Shown here in pieces: positions 6,670-15,008 of a DNA stretch of 24,991 nucleotides (positions are counted from its first letter, which is position 1; each line of letters begins with the position of its first letter). The notes beneath the pieces are model-generated. The model saw nothing but the letters and a program-made list of their open reading frames with translations. It made no database searches and was not told where the DNA came from. This stretch comes from a virus. The position numbers and the translations under genes were made by a program. The DNA lies in the IMG/VR virus record IMGVR_UViG_3300037325_000340, positions 1 through 24,991 of that record; one strand, 5' to 3'.

Positions 6670-7202
6670 CGCGCACCTCCGTGGGTTTCCAGTGCCCACA
6701 GCAGGATGGCGATGGCGTCAGCTTCGTTGTCGTCGGCAGGGCTGAATCCGCGCGCACGGGCGGCCGCGATCATAGCGAGCTTGTCGGCATTGCCACGGCC
6801 CGTCAGGAATTTCTTGATCGTGCCCACCGGGACGCCCTGATAGGGCACGCCCCGCAGCTCGGCCCATGAGGTCAGGGTCGCCATGAGGCCGCCGTAGACG
6901 TGGGCTGCGTCAGTACCGGCGTGGCGCCGGACCTCTTCGAACCAGATAGCGCCGACGGGCCCGGACAGCCTGTCGATTTCGGTCAGCCAGTTGATGAAGC
7001 GCAGGTAGCGCATGCCGCCACCGTCGAAACGACCGGGCCGGAAGCTGGCGGTGCCGCTGGTGATCAGCCCGTCATAGCCGCGCAAGGCCCAGCCGGTGGT
7101 GGTGCCGAGGTCGAGGGCAAGGATTGTACGGGCCGTTTGCGGCGGCAGCAACGATTCAGGTCTTGCGCCGCCGGTCGTGGCACGCAGAGTCAGGTCAGCC
7201 AT
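6666..7202 (-). CDS. RuvC-like Holliday-junction resolvase of phage type (178 aa)
   Basis: The fold is RNase H-like. ILALDLGTTTGWA places the first catalytic Asp at residue 31, WFEEVRRH gives the catalytic Glu at 89-90, and the C-terminal DDNEADAIAILLW supplies the last acidic pair (158 and 162). Length is close to that of RuvC (about 170 aa). It would cut four-way junctions left by recombination-dependent replication before packaging. AAGGAG lies 7 nt before the ATG. It is the first gene after the hairpin- and AAATTT-rich gap 7203-7615. The frame stays open upstream through that gap, but the translated repeat is not credible protein. Confidence 0.85.
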   Translation of the reverse strand: MADLTLRATTGGARPESLLPPQTARTILALDLGTTTGWALRGYDGLITSGTASFRPGRFDGGGMRYLRFINWLTEIDRLSGPVGAIWFEEVRRHAGTDAAHVYGGLMATLTSWAELRGVPYQGVPVGTIKKFLTGRGNADKLAMIAAARARGFSPADDNEADAIAILLWALETHGGAR

Positions 7203-7239
7203 GGGTGGTCTCCTTTTTGGGTTAGTTGCTCGGGTGGAA

Positions 7240-7281
7240 GACGACGGCGGTTGATGCTTGGCGGTACTGGCCGCCGTCGTC
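7240..7281. repeat. Long inverted repeat / hairpin 1 (11-bp perfect arms)
   Basis: GACGACGGCGG (7240-7250) and CCGCCGTCGTC (7271-7281) are perfect complementary arms around a 20-nt loop. It lies just upstream of the RuvC-like gene. No T-run follows, so a terminator is unlikely. It may be part of an origin or an RNA structure in the operon message. Confidence 0.6.
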
Positions 7282-7325
7282 GGATTTGGGTTCGGTCCAA
7301 GACTTGGGTCCCAGAACGATGCCCA

Positions 7326-7373
7326 GGGGTAGGTGGTGATCCTCCCGCGTTTAGCGGGGAGGTCACCTACCCC
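7326..7373. repeat. Long inverted repeat / hairpin 2 (10-bp outer arms plus inner GC stem)
   Basis: GGGGTAGGTG (7326-7335) pairs perfectly with CACCTACCCC (7364-7373). Inside, CCTCCCGC (7341-7348) pairs with GCGGGGAGG (7354-7362) with one bulge, leaving a GTTTA loop. On the plus strand a further CCCCTTAGGGG element and a T-run (7384-7391) follow. This would act as a terminator only for rightward transcripts, and none is expected here. Confidence 0.6.
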
Positions 7374-7398
7374 CTTAGGGGTACTTTTTTTGAAATAT

Positions 7399-7594
7399 GA
7401 AATTTGGCATAAGGTATTGAAATTATTCGTGTATTTCAAATTTCTCATCAGATTTGGCCGGCCCCCCAGAGAAATTTGAAATTGACCCTTTAAGACATTG
7501 AAACCATACGTAAAAAGCCAGATTTCAAATTTGTTAAAGAGTTCAAATTTGGCCTGAAAAGTCCAAATTTGGCTCCAAGTGGTCCAAATTTCGC
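7399..7594. repeat. AT-rich AAATTT iteron-like array (candidate origin of replication)
   Basis: The gap between the primase-helicase and the RuvC-like gene holds seven AAATTT cores, starting at 7400, 7438, 7472, 7527, 7545, 7565 and 7586. The last four are 18, 20 and 21 bp apart, about two helical turns, in near-copies of TCAAATTTGGC. One is the palindrome CCAAATTTGG (7563-7572). The stretch is strikingly AT-rich in a GC-rich genome and sits beside two long hairpins and next to the replication gene. Iterons plus an AT-rich unwinding region and hairpins are features of phage and plasmid origins. The assignment as an origin is inference. No gene is visible in 7203-7615. Confidence 0.5.
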
Positions 7595-7615
7595 ATGTGG
7601 TTCTGAGGGAAATAG

Positions 7616-10033
7616 TCATGGATTTGCGCCCTCCGCATAGACCCAAACGGCCGGGTTTTCGACTGGCAGGACAGCTCCGGTTTGAGCGCATTTGTAATGG
7701 CTGGGCAGGATTTGGATTGCCTCGGGCAGCACTTCTCCAGTGTCCGCATCGACGGTCTCCACCCCGCTTGCGAGAATCATATGCTCCACGCAAAGGTAGC
7801 CGTATTTGCTGTTATCGGGCGGCAGCCCAATTTCGGTAGCCGCATCAGCTTTTACAAACTTTACGACGCCCTTGGTCGTGAGCACGTTCAACCGAGCGCG
7901 AATTCCTGATGCGCCGCTGAGGCTCGCCTTATTCTCAAAGCCCTCAGCAAACTGGGTCATGGTATACATTTTGCCCTGCATGGCTTCGTTCATAAGAATG
8001 GTGACAATCACCTCACCTTTTCGATCCCGCTCGGCATCGTGTTTTGCTCCAAGATCGACCCGAACCAGCCACTCGTTCATTGGATTGATCTCCACCCACT
8101 CACCTTTGACCTTGTCGATCAGCTTGGGTGCCAACGCAGGCCCATTGCGCAACTCGATCTCCAGTTTACGCTGGGGGCTTTCCTCGTCGGGACGGTGCAG
8201 GATCAGACCCGAGGTGTAGAACCCGCGCAGCGCACTGGCCCCGGAGAGCGCCAGAAAGGGATCGTCCTTGACCTGCTGCTTGCTGAGTTTTTTCGTGTGA
8301 TGGGCGAGGATCACGCCGCAGTCAGGGTTGATGTGGTCGCGCAGAACTTCGACCCGGTCCTTCAGAAAGAACATCATCGCGCCGTTGTCGTTTTCACCAC
8401 CGCCGTCGGGCCCACCATCAAAGATGTTGCGAATTGGATCGATGCAGATGATGTCGACGGGATCGGCAGGGAAGACACGCCGAATGGCCTCGGCCACGCG
8501 CATGCTGCCTTCCGTATCGAGCAGCATCTTCAGCTTCGGTGTCGCGACCAGGTTGTCGCGCGCGCCAGCCAAAACCCTTTGCGGCAGCGAAATCTGCTTC
8601 ATTCGTTCGCGCAGGTAATGATACTGGATTTCGGCCTGCAGGTAGAACACGCGCAGCGGACGCGGCGGTGTGAAGTCGAGAAACGACACGCCAGCGGCCA
8701 TATGCACAAGCCAGGAGATCAGCAGATCGCTCTTGCCGACCTTGGGCGCGCCACCCAGCACCAACAACCCGCCCGGTGTCAGCACGCGCGGTGCGATGAT
8801 GTCGGCGGGCATCGGGCTCGCGTCGTCCAGCAGCGCCCCCAGCGTGAAGGCTGGCATCTCATTCGGCACAGGGGCCGCGCTGTCGAGGCGGATCAGGGGG
8901 GCCCCGTGCCTTTCGACATGGAGGGCCCAGAGCCGCTCGGACTCGCGCTTGAGCCGCTCCACCGGCCACTGCGGGCGCAGCATTGCGGCGTTGTAACCGC
9001 AGATCGCCTCCCAACCCTCGTCCTTTGACAGCCGCCCGTCATGGACCATGCGGATGAAATAGCCGATCGCAGCACTGGCGCCCTCAAAGCGAGACCAGTC
9101 GTCCTGCCCGCCCTCACGCACGGGGGTGACCAAGACCTCGTCTGAGCGGGGCTTGTCGGGGGCCACGAAATCCGGCTGCAGCGACACCCCAGGCGCGGGT
9201 GGCATGTCGGCGACGGCCTCAACGAATTCGCCCAGATCGCGTTCCAGCGCAGGGTTCATTTCCACGATCCGAACCTGCGTCTTGAGGTTGTTCTTGTAAT
9301 AGACCGAGCCTGCCACCCGGATCGGCTGGTGCGCAGAGCGGAAGTGCATGTCCCCGCCGACCTTGGCCGCGATGTCACCGCGCAGGCGGCACACCCGGCG
9401 AATGTCATCTCCCTCGGCAGGCTCGCTGAGTTTCCACCAGACATGGGCCTTGCGCTGCCCCTCAGGCGTCACGCCGCCACTCTCAACGACCATGGTCGGT
9501 GCGCCCAGATGGCGTTCGAGATGGGCGCGCTTGGCGGCAATATCGCCGGTGTCGATATCCACGACCACGGTCTGCATCTGCAGGATTTCAGCCGCCTTTG
9601 CCTGGCCGGGGGCCGCGACTGTACCGGGAATGACGTAGACCGCTGCACCCTCACGCGACGCCCATGTGGCAAAGGTGGCCATCTTATCGGGGGTGGCCTG
9701 ATCCGCCTCTATCCAGATGTTGTGCGGGCGACCATCGATGCCTTGGCCCTTGTCGATAAAACTGCGCACAGGGATCAGCCCGTCGCAGTAGCCGAAGACC
9801 ACCCCCATGAATTGCGCGATTTGCGCGGGGTCCGGCTCGTCTCCGAAGACATCCACCTGCGAGACCGCATCGTTGAAATCCCGCCATGGGTTGAAATGGA
9901 TCAGGTTTTCTTTGGGCTGGTCGATGGGCGGCGGCGTGTCGGACGGCGCGTGGTGATCGTCGTGATCAGTACTCATTTTGGTTCCCTCGAATTGATCTGG
10001 TGAACGGGGCGGGTCTTTGGGTGTGTCGGTCAT
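7616..10033 (-). CDS. Replicative primase-helicase (RepB-like primase + RepA/AAA_25 helicase)
   Basis: The N-terminal half carries a RepB-like primase region: TVVVDIDTGDIAAKRAHLER with acidic residues, a WWKLSEPAEG segment, and FRSAHQPIRVAGSVYYKN, which matches the R-x-AGS part of this primase class. The C-terminal half is a RecA-like RepA/AAA_25 helicase, with Walker A GGAPKVGKS at about 426-434, Walker B IICIDPI near 525 and an AHHTKK motif after it. It would prime and unwind at the phage origin. I chose the ATG at 10033, which shares an ATGA overlap with the nuclease stop. The ATG at 9976 has a better ribosome site (GAGGG, 7 nt) and is a serious alternative. The candidate origin lies directly downstream. 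Confidence 0.85.
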   Translation of the reverse strand: MTDTPKDPPRSPDQFEGTKMSTDHDDHHAPSDTPPPIDQPKENLIHFNPWRDFNDAVSQVDVFGDEPDPAQIAQFMGVVFGYCDGLIPVRSFIDKGQGIDGRPHNIWIEADQATPDKMATFATWASREGAAVYVIPGTVAAPGQAKAAEILQMQTVVVDIDTGDIAAKRAHLERHLGAPTMVVESGGVTPEGQRKAHVWWKLSEPAEGDDIRRVCRLRGDIAAKVGGDMHFRSAHQPIRVAGSVYYKNNLKTQVRIVEMNPALERDLGEFVEAVADMPPAPGVSLQPDFVAPDKPRSDEVLVTPVREGGQDDWSRFEGASAAIGYFIRMVHDGRLSKDEGWEAICGYNAAMLRPQWPVERLKRESERLWALHVERHGAPLIRLDSAAPVPNEMPAFTLGALLDDASPMPADIIAPRVLTPGGLLVLGGAPKVGKSDLLISWLVHMAAGVSFLDFTPPRPLRVFYLQAEIQYHYLRERMKQISLPQRVLAGARDNLVATPKLKMLLDTEGSMRVAEAIRRVFPADPVDIICIDPIRNIFDGGPDGGGENDNGAMMFFLKDRVEVLRDHINPDCGVILAHHTKKLSKQQVKDDPFLALSGASALRGFYTSGLILHRPDEESPQRKLEIELRNGPALAPKLIDKVKGEWVEINPMNEWLVRVDLGAKHDAERDRKGEVIVTILMNEAMQGKMYTMTQFAEGFENKASLSGASGIRARLNVLTTKGVVKFVKADAATEIGLPPDNSKYGYLCVEHMILASGVETVDADTGEVLPEAIQILPSHYKCAQTGAVLPVENPAVWVYAEGANP

Positions 10034-10797
10034 ATCGGCATCCCCCAGCAGCGCTCCGCCCATGGGCAGAAGCGGCATTCGAAGAAATCGCGGTTCTGTG
10101 CGATGCGCGGCAGCAGCTCGCCCGCGTCCGTGGCCTGCAGTATCCGCACACCGCGATCCGACATCCGCTGCGCCAGATCCGCGTCGAACGGCACCAGCTC
10201 GTGGTGCATTTCGGCGGTGTCCTTGTTGATTGCCGTAAATAGCGCTGGCGCGGCCGCGATGCCGGGGACCGTCGCGTCCATGTAGGCCTGGTAGACCGCG
10301 ATCTGGGCGGCGTAGACTGGCTTGGACTTGGTGACGCCATCCTTGACGCAGAGCCGCCAATTCTTGGCGTTCATCGTCTTGCATTCCCAGAGTGCGGGAA
10401 TGGCCAACCCGAAGCCTTCGGGGCCTGCGGCAATGATGCCATCGACATGGCCACGGATGCGCCCGCCAGCGATGGAGAAGCCGAACTGGCCACCATCGAG
10501 GCGATTGCCCTTCCGCGTGTAAAGATCAAAGCCCGCGCCGCGCAGCCATGCCACCGCCAGATCCTCAAGGACATGGCCTATGGCAAAGATGCGCAGCAAC
10601 TGGCCGCTGAAATCCTGGCCTTCGTCCTTGGGCGCATGCGTGAACTCGAACTGCAAAGCGCGTTCGCAGGCATGGCCTAGGCGCGAGCCGCCGAGGTAAT
10701 CGCGTGGCGTGCGTGCGGCATTGTCGGTGGTCAGCGCCGCGTCGACTGCGGCGTTCACCTTATCGGCAAAGCTGGGCCTGTGATTATAGTCCAGCAT
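10030..10797 (-). CDS. PD-(D/E)XK exonuclease with Cas4/AddB-like Fe-S cluster (255 aa)
   Basis: Nuclease core: Glu78 in IGHVLEDLA, Asp119 in RGHVDGII, and Glu138-Cys-Lys140 in LWECKTMN give the PD-(D/E)XK site. Cys44 (GHACERA) and the C-terminal trio Cys241, Cys244 and Cys250 (ECRFCPWAERC) form the four-cysteine set that holds a 4Fe-4S cluster in Cas4 and AddB. It probably resects DNA ends for strand annealing, together with the Sak4-like ATPase and SSB-like protein upstream in the operon. The start ATG overlaps the DUF6511 stop (TGATG) and its stop overlaps the primase start (ATGA), so it is coupled on both sides. Confidence 0.85.
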   Translation of the reverse strand: MLDYNHRPSFADKVNAAVDAALTTDNAARTPRDYLGGSRLGHACERALQFEFTHAPKDEGQDFSGQLLRIFAIGHVLEDLAVAWLRGAGFDLYTRKGNRLDGGQFGFSIAGGRIRGHVDGIIAAGPEGFGLAIPALWECKTMNAKNWRLCVKDGVTKSKPVYAAQIAVYQAYMDATVPGIAAAPALFTAINKDTAEMHHELVPFDADLAQRMSDRGVRILQATDAGELLPRIAQNRDFFECRFCPWAERCWGMPI

Positions 10798-11225
10798 CAG
10801 AAGGGGATCTCCGATTGGCTGGCGATCTCGGCCATCTCGGCGCGGAATGCCTTGATGATCGTCACGATCAGCCGGTGCATGTCGTTTCGGGTCAGCTGGC
10901 CCAGCGAGCGGTCCCAGCCGATGCGTTCCATCTCCGGGGCGAGCGCGCGCATGACGGCGGGCAGCACTCGCGTTTCCTCTTCGGTGAAATCGACCATGTT
11001 CAATCCTTTTCGGGCTTTGAGGGTGAAGGCCGCCTGGCAGCCCATTGAGCAAAACCAACGGCGGGTTTGGTGCGGGCGCGGCTGGTGGGGATCGAACCAA
11101 CCGAAACCTCGGGTGCGGGATGTGCAGACAGCGCAAAGGCTTGGGCGCAGATGCCCGTTGCGCGCAGGCAGCTGTCGATCCTCAGCCGCCGGGGGCGGGG
11201 ACAGGATTTGCGCGATACGGCTCAT
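10797..11225 (-). CDS. DUF6511 protein with zinc-ribbon-like cysteines (142 aa)
   Basis: LCAVCTSRTRGFGWFDPHQP and WFCSMGCQAAF carry a C-x2-C and a C-x3-C pair (about residues 31-62), likely one zinc site. The C-terminal helical part (VLPAVMRALAPEMERIGWDR, then LGQLTRNDMHRLIVTIIKAF) matches DUF6511. Function is unknown. It starts with an ATGA overlap on the helicase stop and ends overlapping the nuclease start, inside the recombination/replication block. By position it may be an accessory factor for the helicase or nuclease. Confidence 0.78.
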   Translation of the reverse strand: MSRIAQILSPPPAAEDRQLPARNGHLRPSLCAVCTSRTRGFGWFDPHQPRPHQTRRWFCSMGCQAAFTLKARKGLNMVDFTEEETRVLPAVMRALAPEMERIGWDRSLGQLTRNDMHRLIVTIIKAFRAEMAEIASQSEIPF

Positions 11226-12913
11226 GCGGCCCTCCGCTGGTCGGGGGCGGCGGTCATGACGAGGTGACGGATCGCCCGTTTGTTGAAGGTAAACGTCATC
11301 AGCGCCGAGGCGTGATAGCGGGTCAGCCCGTAATCCTGCCGATATGCGGGCGGCAGGTATTGCAGCTGCTTGTCCGTGGCGGCCTGTTTCAGCCAGCCGC
11401 GCGTCTTGAAGGCGCTCTCATCGGTTTCGACCTCGTTCAGCCAATCATCAGCTTGCGCGAGGCAGACGGTCCGCTCACCAATGCCCAGTAACCGGGGGCT
11501 TTGGCCCTTTGCACCGCCGACCGCATGCCAGCGACCTTCGAGGAAGAAGATGCCGCCCCAAGCGTTGAACCCATTTGCCATCAACGCGTCATCGGCCCCG
11601 AACAGGTCGATCCAGGCGAAGCTGGACCGCTTCAGAAGGTCGATCTCCGTCATAATAAAGCCGGTCAGCGTCCCATCATCGGCCTCTTGTGAGCGCAAGT
11701 CCTCCTCGCGCTCAAACACTTCGCCACAAAGCGGGCATTCAAAGCAGGCCAGAGGAATGTCGGCGCTACAGGCCGGGCACACCTTGGTCGGGGCGTCTCC
11801 AGTCCCGGTCTTGCCGTCGAGATCAACATCCTGCTCAAGCGTGCCGTGGATCAGGCTTGAGGTGCCAAAATCCAATACAACGCAGTCGGTCTTGATGACA
11901 CCGGGGTGTTCCTCCGGATCAATGGTACGCAGCCCGCGCCCGACCATCTGGATCATGGTGGATTTGTAGGATGAGGGGCGCAGCAGCACGACGCAGGAAG
12001 TCGGCGGATGATCCCAACCTTCGGTCAGCACGGCCACGTTGACGATCACGCGGACCCCTCCCGCGGCATATGCTGCCAGAACCTGGCGGCGATCCTCGCT
12101 TGGCAGATCACCATGAATCAGCCCGGCAGGCACATCTGCGGCGTTAAAGGCTTCCGTGACATGCGCGGCGTGAGCGACTGTGGAACAGAACACCACCGTC
12201 TGCCGGTCACCCGCTTTCTCCTTCCAGTGGCGGATAACCTCGTCGGTGACCGGCGCGCGGTCCATGATCGACGCGACCTCTGCCATGTCGAAATCCGCCA
12301 GCGACTTGCGCACGGCACGCAGCTTGTCCTGCACACCGACATCGATCACGAATGTGCGCGGTGGGACCAGATGGCCCGAGGCGATCAACTCGCCCAACCG
12401 CACCTGATCGGCGACATTATCGAACACCTCGCGCAGACCCTTCTTGTCGCCGCGGTTTGGGGTGGCGGTAACGTCGAAGATCCGCGCGTCAGGGTTGGCA
12501 TTGCGAACATGGTCGATGATGCGGCGGTAACTTGCCGCCACCGCATGATGCGCCTCGTCGATCACCAAAAGATCGAGCTTCGGCATGGCGGCGAGATTGC
12601 CGGTCCGGGCCAGCGTCGGCACCATGGCGAAGGTCACCTGACCCGCCCACGATTTGGCACTGGCATCGACCACCGAGGTGGTCAGGCCCGGATTGACCCG
12701 GGCAAACTTGCCCCGGTTCTGATCAGTCAGCTCGTCGCGGTGCGCCAGCACGCAGGCCTTGGCGGCGCTGGCGCCGATCACCTCACCCGTGACCGCCGAC
12801 AGCATGATCGTCTTGCCCGCTCCGGTCGGCGCTATGCCCAGCGTGTTGCCATGGGCGTCAAGCGCAGCAAGGCTGCGCTCAACAAAAGTTTTCTGACGGG
12901 GACGCAGCCGCAT
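11222..12913 (-). CDS. SF2 DEAD/DEAH-box helicase with zinc ribbon (563 aa)
   Basis: Motif I is APTGAGKT (28-35), motif II is LLVIDEAHHAV near 115-125, motif III is VTATPNR, and the C-terminal RecA domain has LTEGWDHP and the arginine-finger motif QMVGRGLR. A zinc ribbon, CPACSADIPLACFECPLCG (near 385-405), follows, then a C-terminal domain of unknown role. This is the RadD/SSL2-like architecture seen in phages, where it remodels branched DNA or helps replication. GGGGGAG precedes the ATG, 12 nt after the SSB-like gene. Its product would act with the annealing and nuclease proteins nearby. Confidence 0.88.
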   Translation of the reverse strand: MRLRPRQKTFVERSLAALDAHGNTLGIAPTGAGKTIMLSAVTGEVIGASAAKACVLAHRDELTDQNRGKFARVNPGLTTSVVDASAKSWAGQVTFAMVPTLARTGNLAAMPKLDLLVIDEAHHAVAASYRRIIDHVRNANPDARIFDVTATPNRGDKKGLREVFDNVADQVRLGELIASGHLVPPRTFVIDVGVQDKLRAVRKSLADFDMAEVASIMDRAPVTDEVIRHWKEKAGDRQTVVFCSTVAHAAHVTEAFNAADVPAGLIHGDLPSEDRRQVLAAYAAGGVRVIVNVAVLTEGWDHPPTSCVVLLRPSSYKSTMIQMVGRGLRTIDPEEHPGVIKTDCVVLDFGTSSLIHGTLEQDVDLDGKTGTGDAPTKVCPACSADIPLACFECPLCGEVFEREEDLRSQEADDGTLTGFIMTEIDLLKRSSFAWIDLFGADDALMANGFNAWGGIFFLEGRWHAVGGAKGQSPRLLGIGERTVCLAQADDWLNEVETDESAFKTRGWLKQAATDKQLQYLPPAYRQDYGLTRYHASALMTFTFNKRAIRHLVMTAAPDQRRAA

Positions 12914-12925
12914 GATGGCTCCCCC

Positions 12926-13591
12926 TCACTCAGCCCAGCTGGGACGCCCGGAAAAACCGGGGGTCGCAGGGGTTTGCGGAGTCTGCGGTTGCGGGGTGGG
13001 TGCTGCGTAGCCCGGAGCCGGGGCGACATAGCCCTGCTGCAGCGCATTGTTTGCCGGGGGCTGGCTGTAACCTTGCATCGGCGCAGACCCAACCTGCCCC
13101 ATCAGCTGTGCATAATCGCGGTGGCTGGGCGTAACGGCTGAGCGGACCTCGTTCTTGTCGTCGCCGTTGGTGTCGGATCCGATGTCCATCCGGGCGATGA
13201 ATTCGATCCCGTCCAACTCTGCAAAGCCGCTGATCCGGCGTTTGGCCTGTGCCTGCGCCGAGTTGTTCTTGTCGCCGATGCCACGCGCCGAGTTCAGAAT
13301 GCCCTTGATCAGGCCACGCCCGGCATTGCCCCAATCCGGACCCTTGGGGCTGTAGAGCCCGATCAGCGACCAGATCTTGCGCTTGGCGTATGGCCCCTCG
13401 ACCACGGTGTATTCGGCATCAAGATAGACAGCGCCGGTGGCGCCGCGTTTGGCGTAGCCCCCGGTCCAGCCCTGCGACGGATCGTCAAAGCCGCCGGGGC
13501 GGATGATCAGACGCACCTTGGCCAGCGTGCCCTTGGGAATCACATCGCTGTTGGAATGTGCGGAGTTGAAGTCGTTCCAGAGTCCGGTCAT
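12926..13591 (-). CDS. SSB-like / DUF669-like phage protein (221 aa)
   Basis: The N-terminal 150 residues look like a beta-rich domain: KGTLAKVRLIIRPGGFDD, then YTVVEGPYAKRKIWSLIGLY, then AGRGLIKGILNSARGI. That order resembles DUF669-type proteins, which often replace SSB next to Sak4-like ATPases. The tail is a Pro/Gln/Ala/Thr-rich flexible segment (about 165-215) ending PSWAE, reminiscent of an SSB tail but only weakly acidic. Position between a RecA-like ATPase and a helicase supports single-strand DNA binding. This is inference from pattern and context, not a firm family match. Confidence 0.68.
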   Translation of the reverse strand: MTGLWNDFNSAHSNSDVIPKGTLAKVRLIIRPGGFDDPSQGWTGGYAKRGATGAVYLDAEYTVVEGPYAKRKIWSLIGLYSPKGPDWGNAGRGLIKGILNSARGIGDKNNSAQAQAKRRISGFAELDGIEFIARMDIGSDTNGDDKNEVRSAVTPSHRDYAQLMGQVGSAPMQGYSQPPANNALQQGYVAPAPGYAAPTPQPQTPQTPATPGFSGRPSWAE

Positions 13592-13605
13592 GGATCAGGT
13601 CCTTT

Positions 13606-14514
13606 TCAGTTGGGTTGGGTGGTTTGGGAGGTATTGGTGCCGTCAGGATTTGTGCCCGCGGGTGGCTTGGGCAGCGTCAGAGGCTCATAGGTCAGGCGGC
13701 GTGACGCTGGGATTAGCGGCCCGTGGATCTTGTCCATCAGCTTGCCCAGATGCGGCACCTCCAGCACCTCGAGCCGCCCGGAGCGGTCCTTGGCCGGATA
13801 GCCGAAAGGGTTCAGCGTCTGGCAGACGAAGGTGCGCTGCGGTTGGCCCTTCGCATCGGGCACATCAATCATTGTGATCACCTGATCGACGATCCCCGGC
13901 AGCTCCAGCCCGGTCTTGGCCCCATCGATCTGGGGCGAGAACACCTTGCGGTTGAAGTCATCAAGCTTCTCGTCGAGGATGCCGACGAACCAGATGTTCT
14001 TGCGGCGCGTGTGCTGCAGATGCGTGAGCCAGGCGATCATTTCGCGGCCATGCAGCCCGTAAGCCCCCCGGACATCCGGCTTGCCGGTTTTTTCCGAAAA
14101 CGCCTCAGGCTGGCCCTTGCACCACTGAAAGCACAGCCGTCCGGCGACGGTGATCGAGTCGACGAACAACGTCTCGTAGCGTTCCAGCACGGCAGGATCG
14201 CCGAACTTCTGGCAAACGGCGGCGTGATGCGCGGGGCTGTAGGCCTGGTCGTCGCGCAAGCTGGGGTTCGGGCCCCCAATGAACACCGCGAAATCGCAGC
14301 AATCCATCCAGGTACGCGGCCGGATCGTGTCGCCCTTCCAGCCCTCGATGGCGAGATCGCCCGCCTCGAGATCCATGAACAGGGTCGTGGTGGCATTCAG
14401 CGACCACAGCAAGCTGGTTTTGCCGATGCCGCTGCCCCCTAAAATGCAGCCTTTGATGCCGCGCGGTTCGGCCAGCCGCTGGTCGGCGGTGATGATGGGA
14501 AGCGTGCCGGTCAT
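13606..14514 (-). CDS. Sak4-like RecA-superfamily ATPase (AAA_24), 302 aa
   Basis: A single RecA-type core with Walker A GGSGIGKT (26-33) and a Walker B-like ETLFVDSITVAG. In related phages Sak4 proteins promote single-strand annealing and recombination together with an SSB-like partner, and the gene directly downstream fits that partner. The C-terminus (about 270-302) is a Pro/Thr/Asn-rich tail. The start at 14514 shares an ATGA overlap with the upstream stop. A longer frame reaching 14640 would run inside the upstream gene and is rejected. Confidence 0.82.
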   Translation of the reverse strand: MTGTLPIITADQRLAEPRGIKGCILGGSGIGKTSLLWSLNATTTLFMDLEAGDLAIEGWKGDTIRPRTWMDCCDFAVFIGGPNPSLRDDQAYSPAHHAAVCQKFGDPAVLERYETLFVDSITVAGRLCFQWCKGQPEAFSEKTGKPDVRGAYGLHGREMIAWLTHLQHTRRKNIWFVGILDEKLDDFNRKVFSPQIDGAKTGLELPGIVDQVITMIDVPDAKGQPQRTFVCQTLNPFGYPAKDRSGRLEVLEVPHLGKLMDKIHGPLIPASRRLTYEPLTLPKPPAGTNPDGTNTSQTTQPN

Positions 14515-15008
14515 GCTGCCAACTCCGGCAAGTCCACCGATCCCGGCGTCGCGGCGAGGATGGCGTCGAGGCATTGCCCGAAGCACCATTCCGGATGATC
14601 GGTCCAGAACCGGTCCGCTTGACGCAGCGCATTGCGCCATTCGCGAAGTGCGGCGCTGTCATGGGCGATCTGGATGCGGCGGATGTCGATGGCGCGTTCG
14701 AACGCGGCACGCGACAGGTTGCGCGTGGCAATCAGCGTCGTGCCTTCGAGATCCATGGCCACAGCAGCCGGGAGGTGGAAGGGCAATTCCACCTGTTGGC
14801 TTTCGGCTGATTTTTCGGCCTTGAGTTTGAGGGACCGTGCGCGGTGATCGATCCGAGTTACAACACCGTCGATGCCCGCGAGATACTGGCCGTCCGCATC
14901 AATTTCGTCCCAGCGATCGACAGCAGCCTGTCGCTTGTTGATCGCTCGACCGGAAATCACTTCGCCAATGATCTCGGCGACAACATCATTCAAACGCATC
15001 TGTCCCAT
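14511..15008 (-). CDS. Conserved phage protein of unknown function (165 aa)
   Basis: The protein has a helical, charged N-terminus (RLNDVVAEIIGEVISGRAIN), a central segment LKLKAEKSAESQQVELPFHL that may be a beta unit, and a C-terminal part with DHPEWCFGQCLDAILAA. I recognise it as a recurring neighbour of Sak4-like genes in Rhodobacterales prophages, without a known role. AGGAGG lies 6 nt before the ATG. Its start overlaps the end of the upstream gene by 23 bp and its stop overlaps the Sak4-like start. A role in the recombination module is likely by context only. Confidence 0.7.
   Translation of the reverse strand: MGQMRLNDVVAEIIGEVISGRAINKRQAAVDRWDEIDADGQYLAGIDGVVTRIDHRARSLKLKAEKSAESQQVELPFHLPAAVAMDLEGTTLIATRNLSRAAFERAIDIRRIQIAHDSAALREWRNALRQADRFWTDHPEWCFGQCLDAILAATPGSVDLPELAA

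Noticed and set aside
7371-7391. CCCCTTAGGGG followed by a T-run as an intrinsic terminator
   Set aside because: It would act only on rightward transcripts and no rightward gene precedes it. It is better seen as part of the structured gap.
7203-7793. Longer N-terminal extension of the RuvC-like gene through the AT-rich gap
   Set aside because: The extension just translates the AAATTT repeats and hairpins into Trp/Phe/Lys-rich sequence. A strong ribosome site and a normal RuvC-length protein start at 7202.
8039-9028. Long plus-strand frames opposite the primase-helicase, and similar ones opposite other genes (such as 4806-5972 and 12008-13141)
   Set aside because: They are antisense shadows from GC-rich codon bias. 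The minus-strand frames have clear domain motifs.
11080-11100. Sequence resembling the 3' end of a tRNA on the minus strand (GGTTCGATCCCCACCA)
   Set aside because: It lies inside the DUF6511 coding frame, where it encodes the conserved FGWFDPHQ segment. No acceptor, D-arm or anticodon arm can be placed around it.
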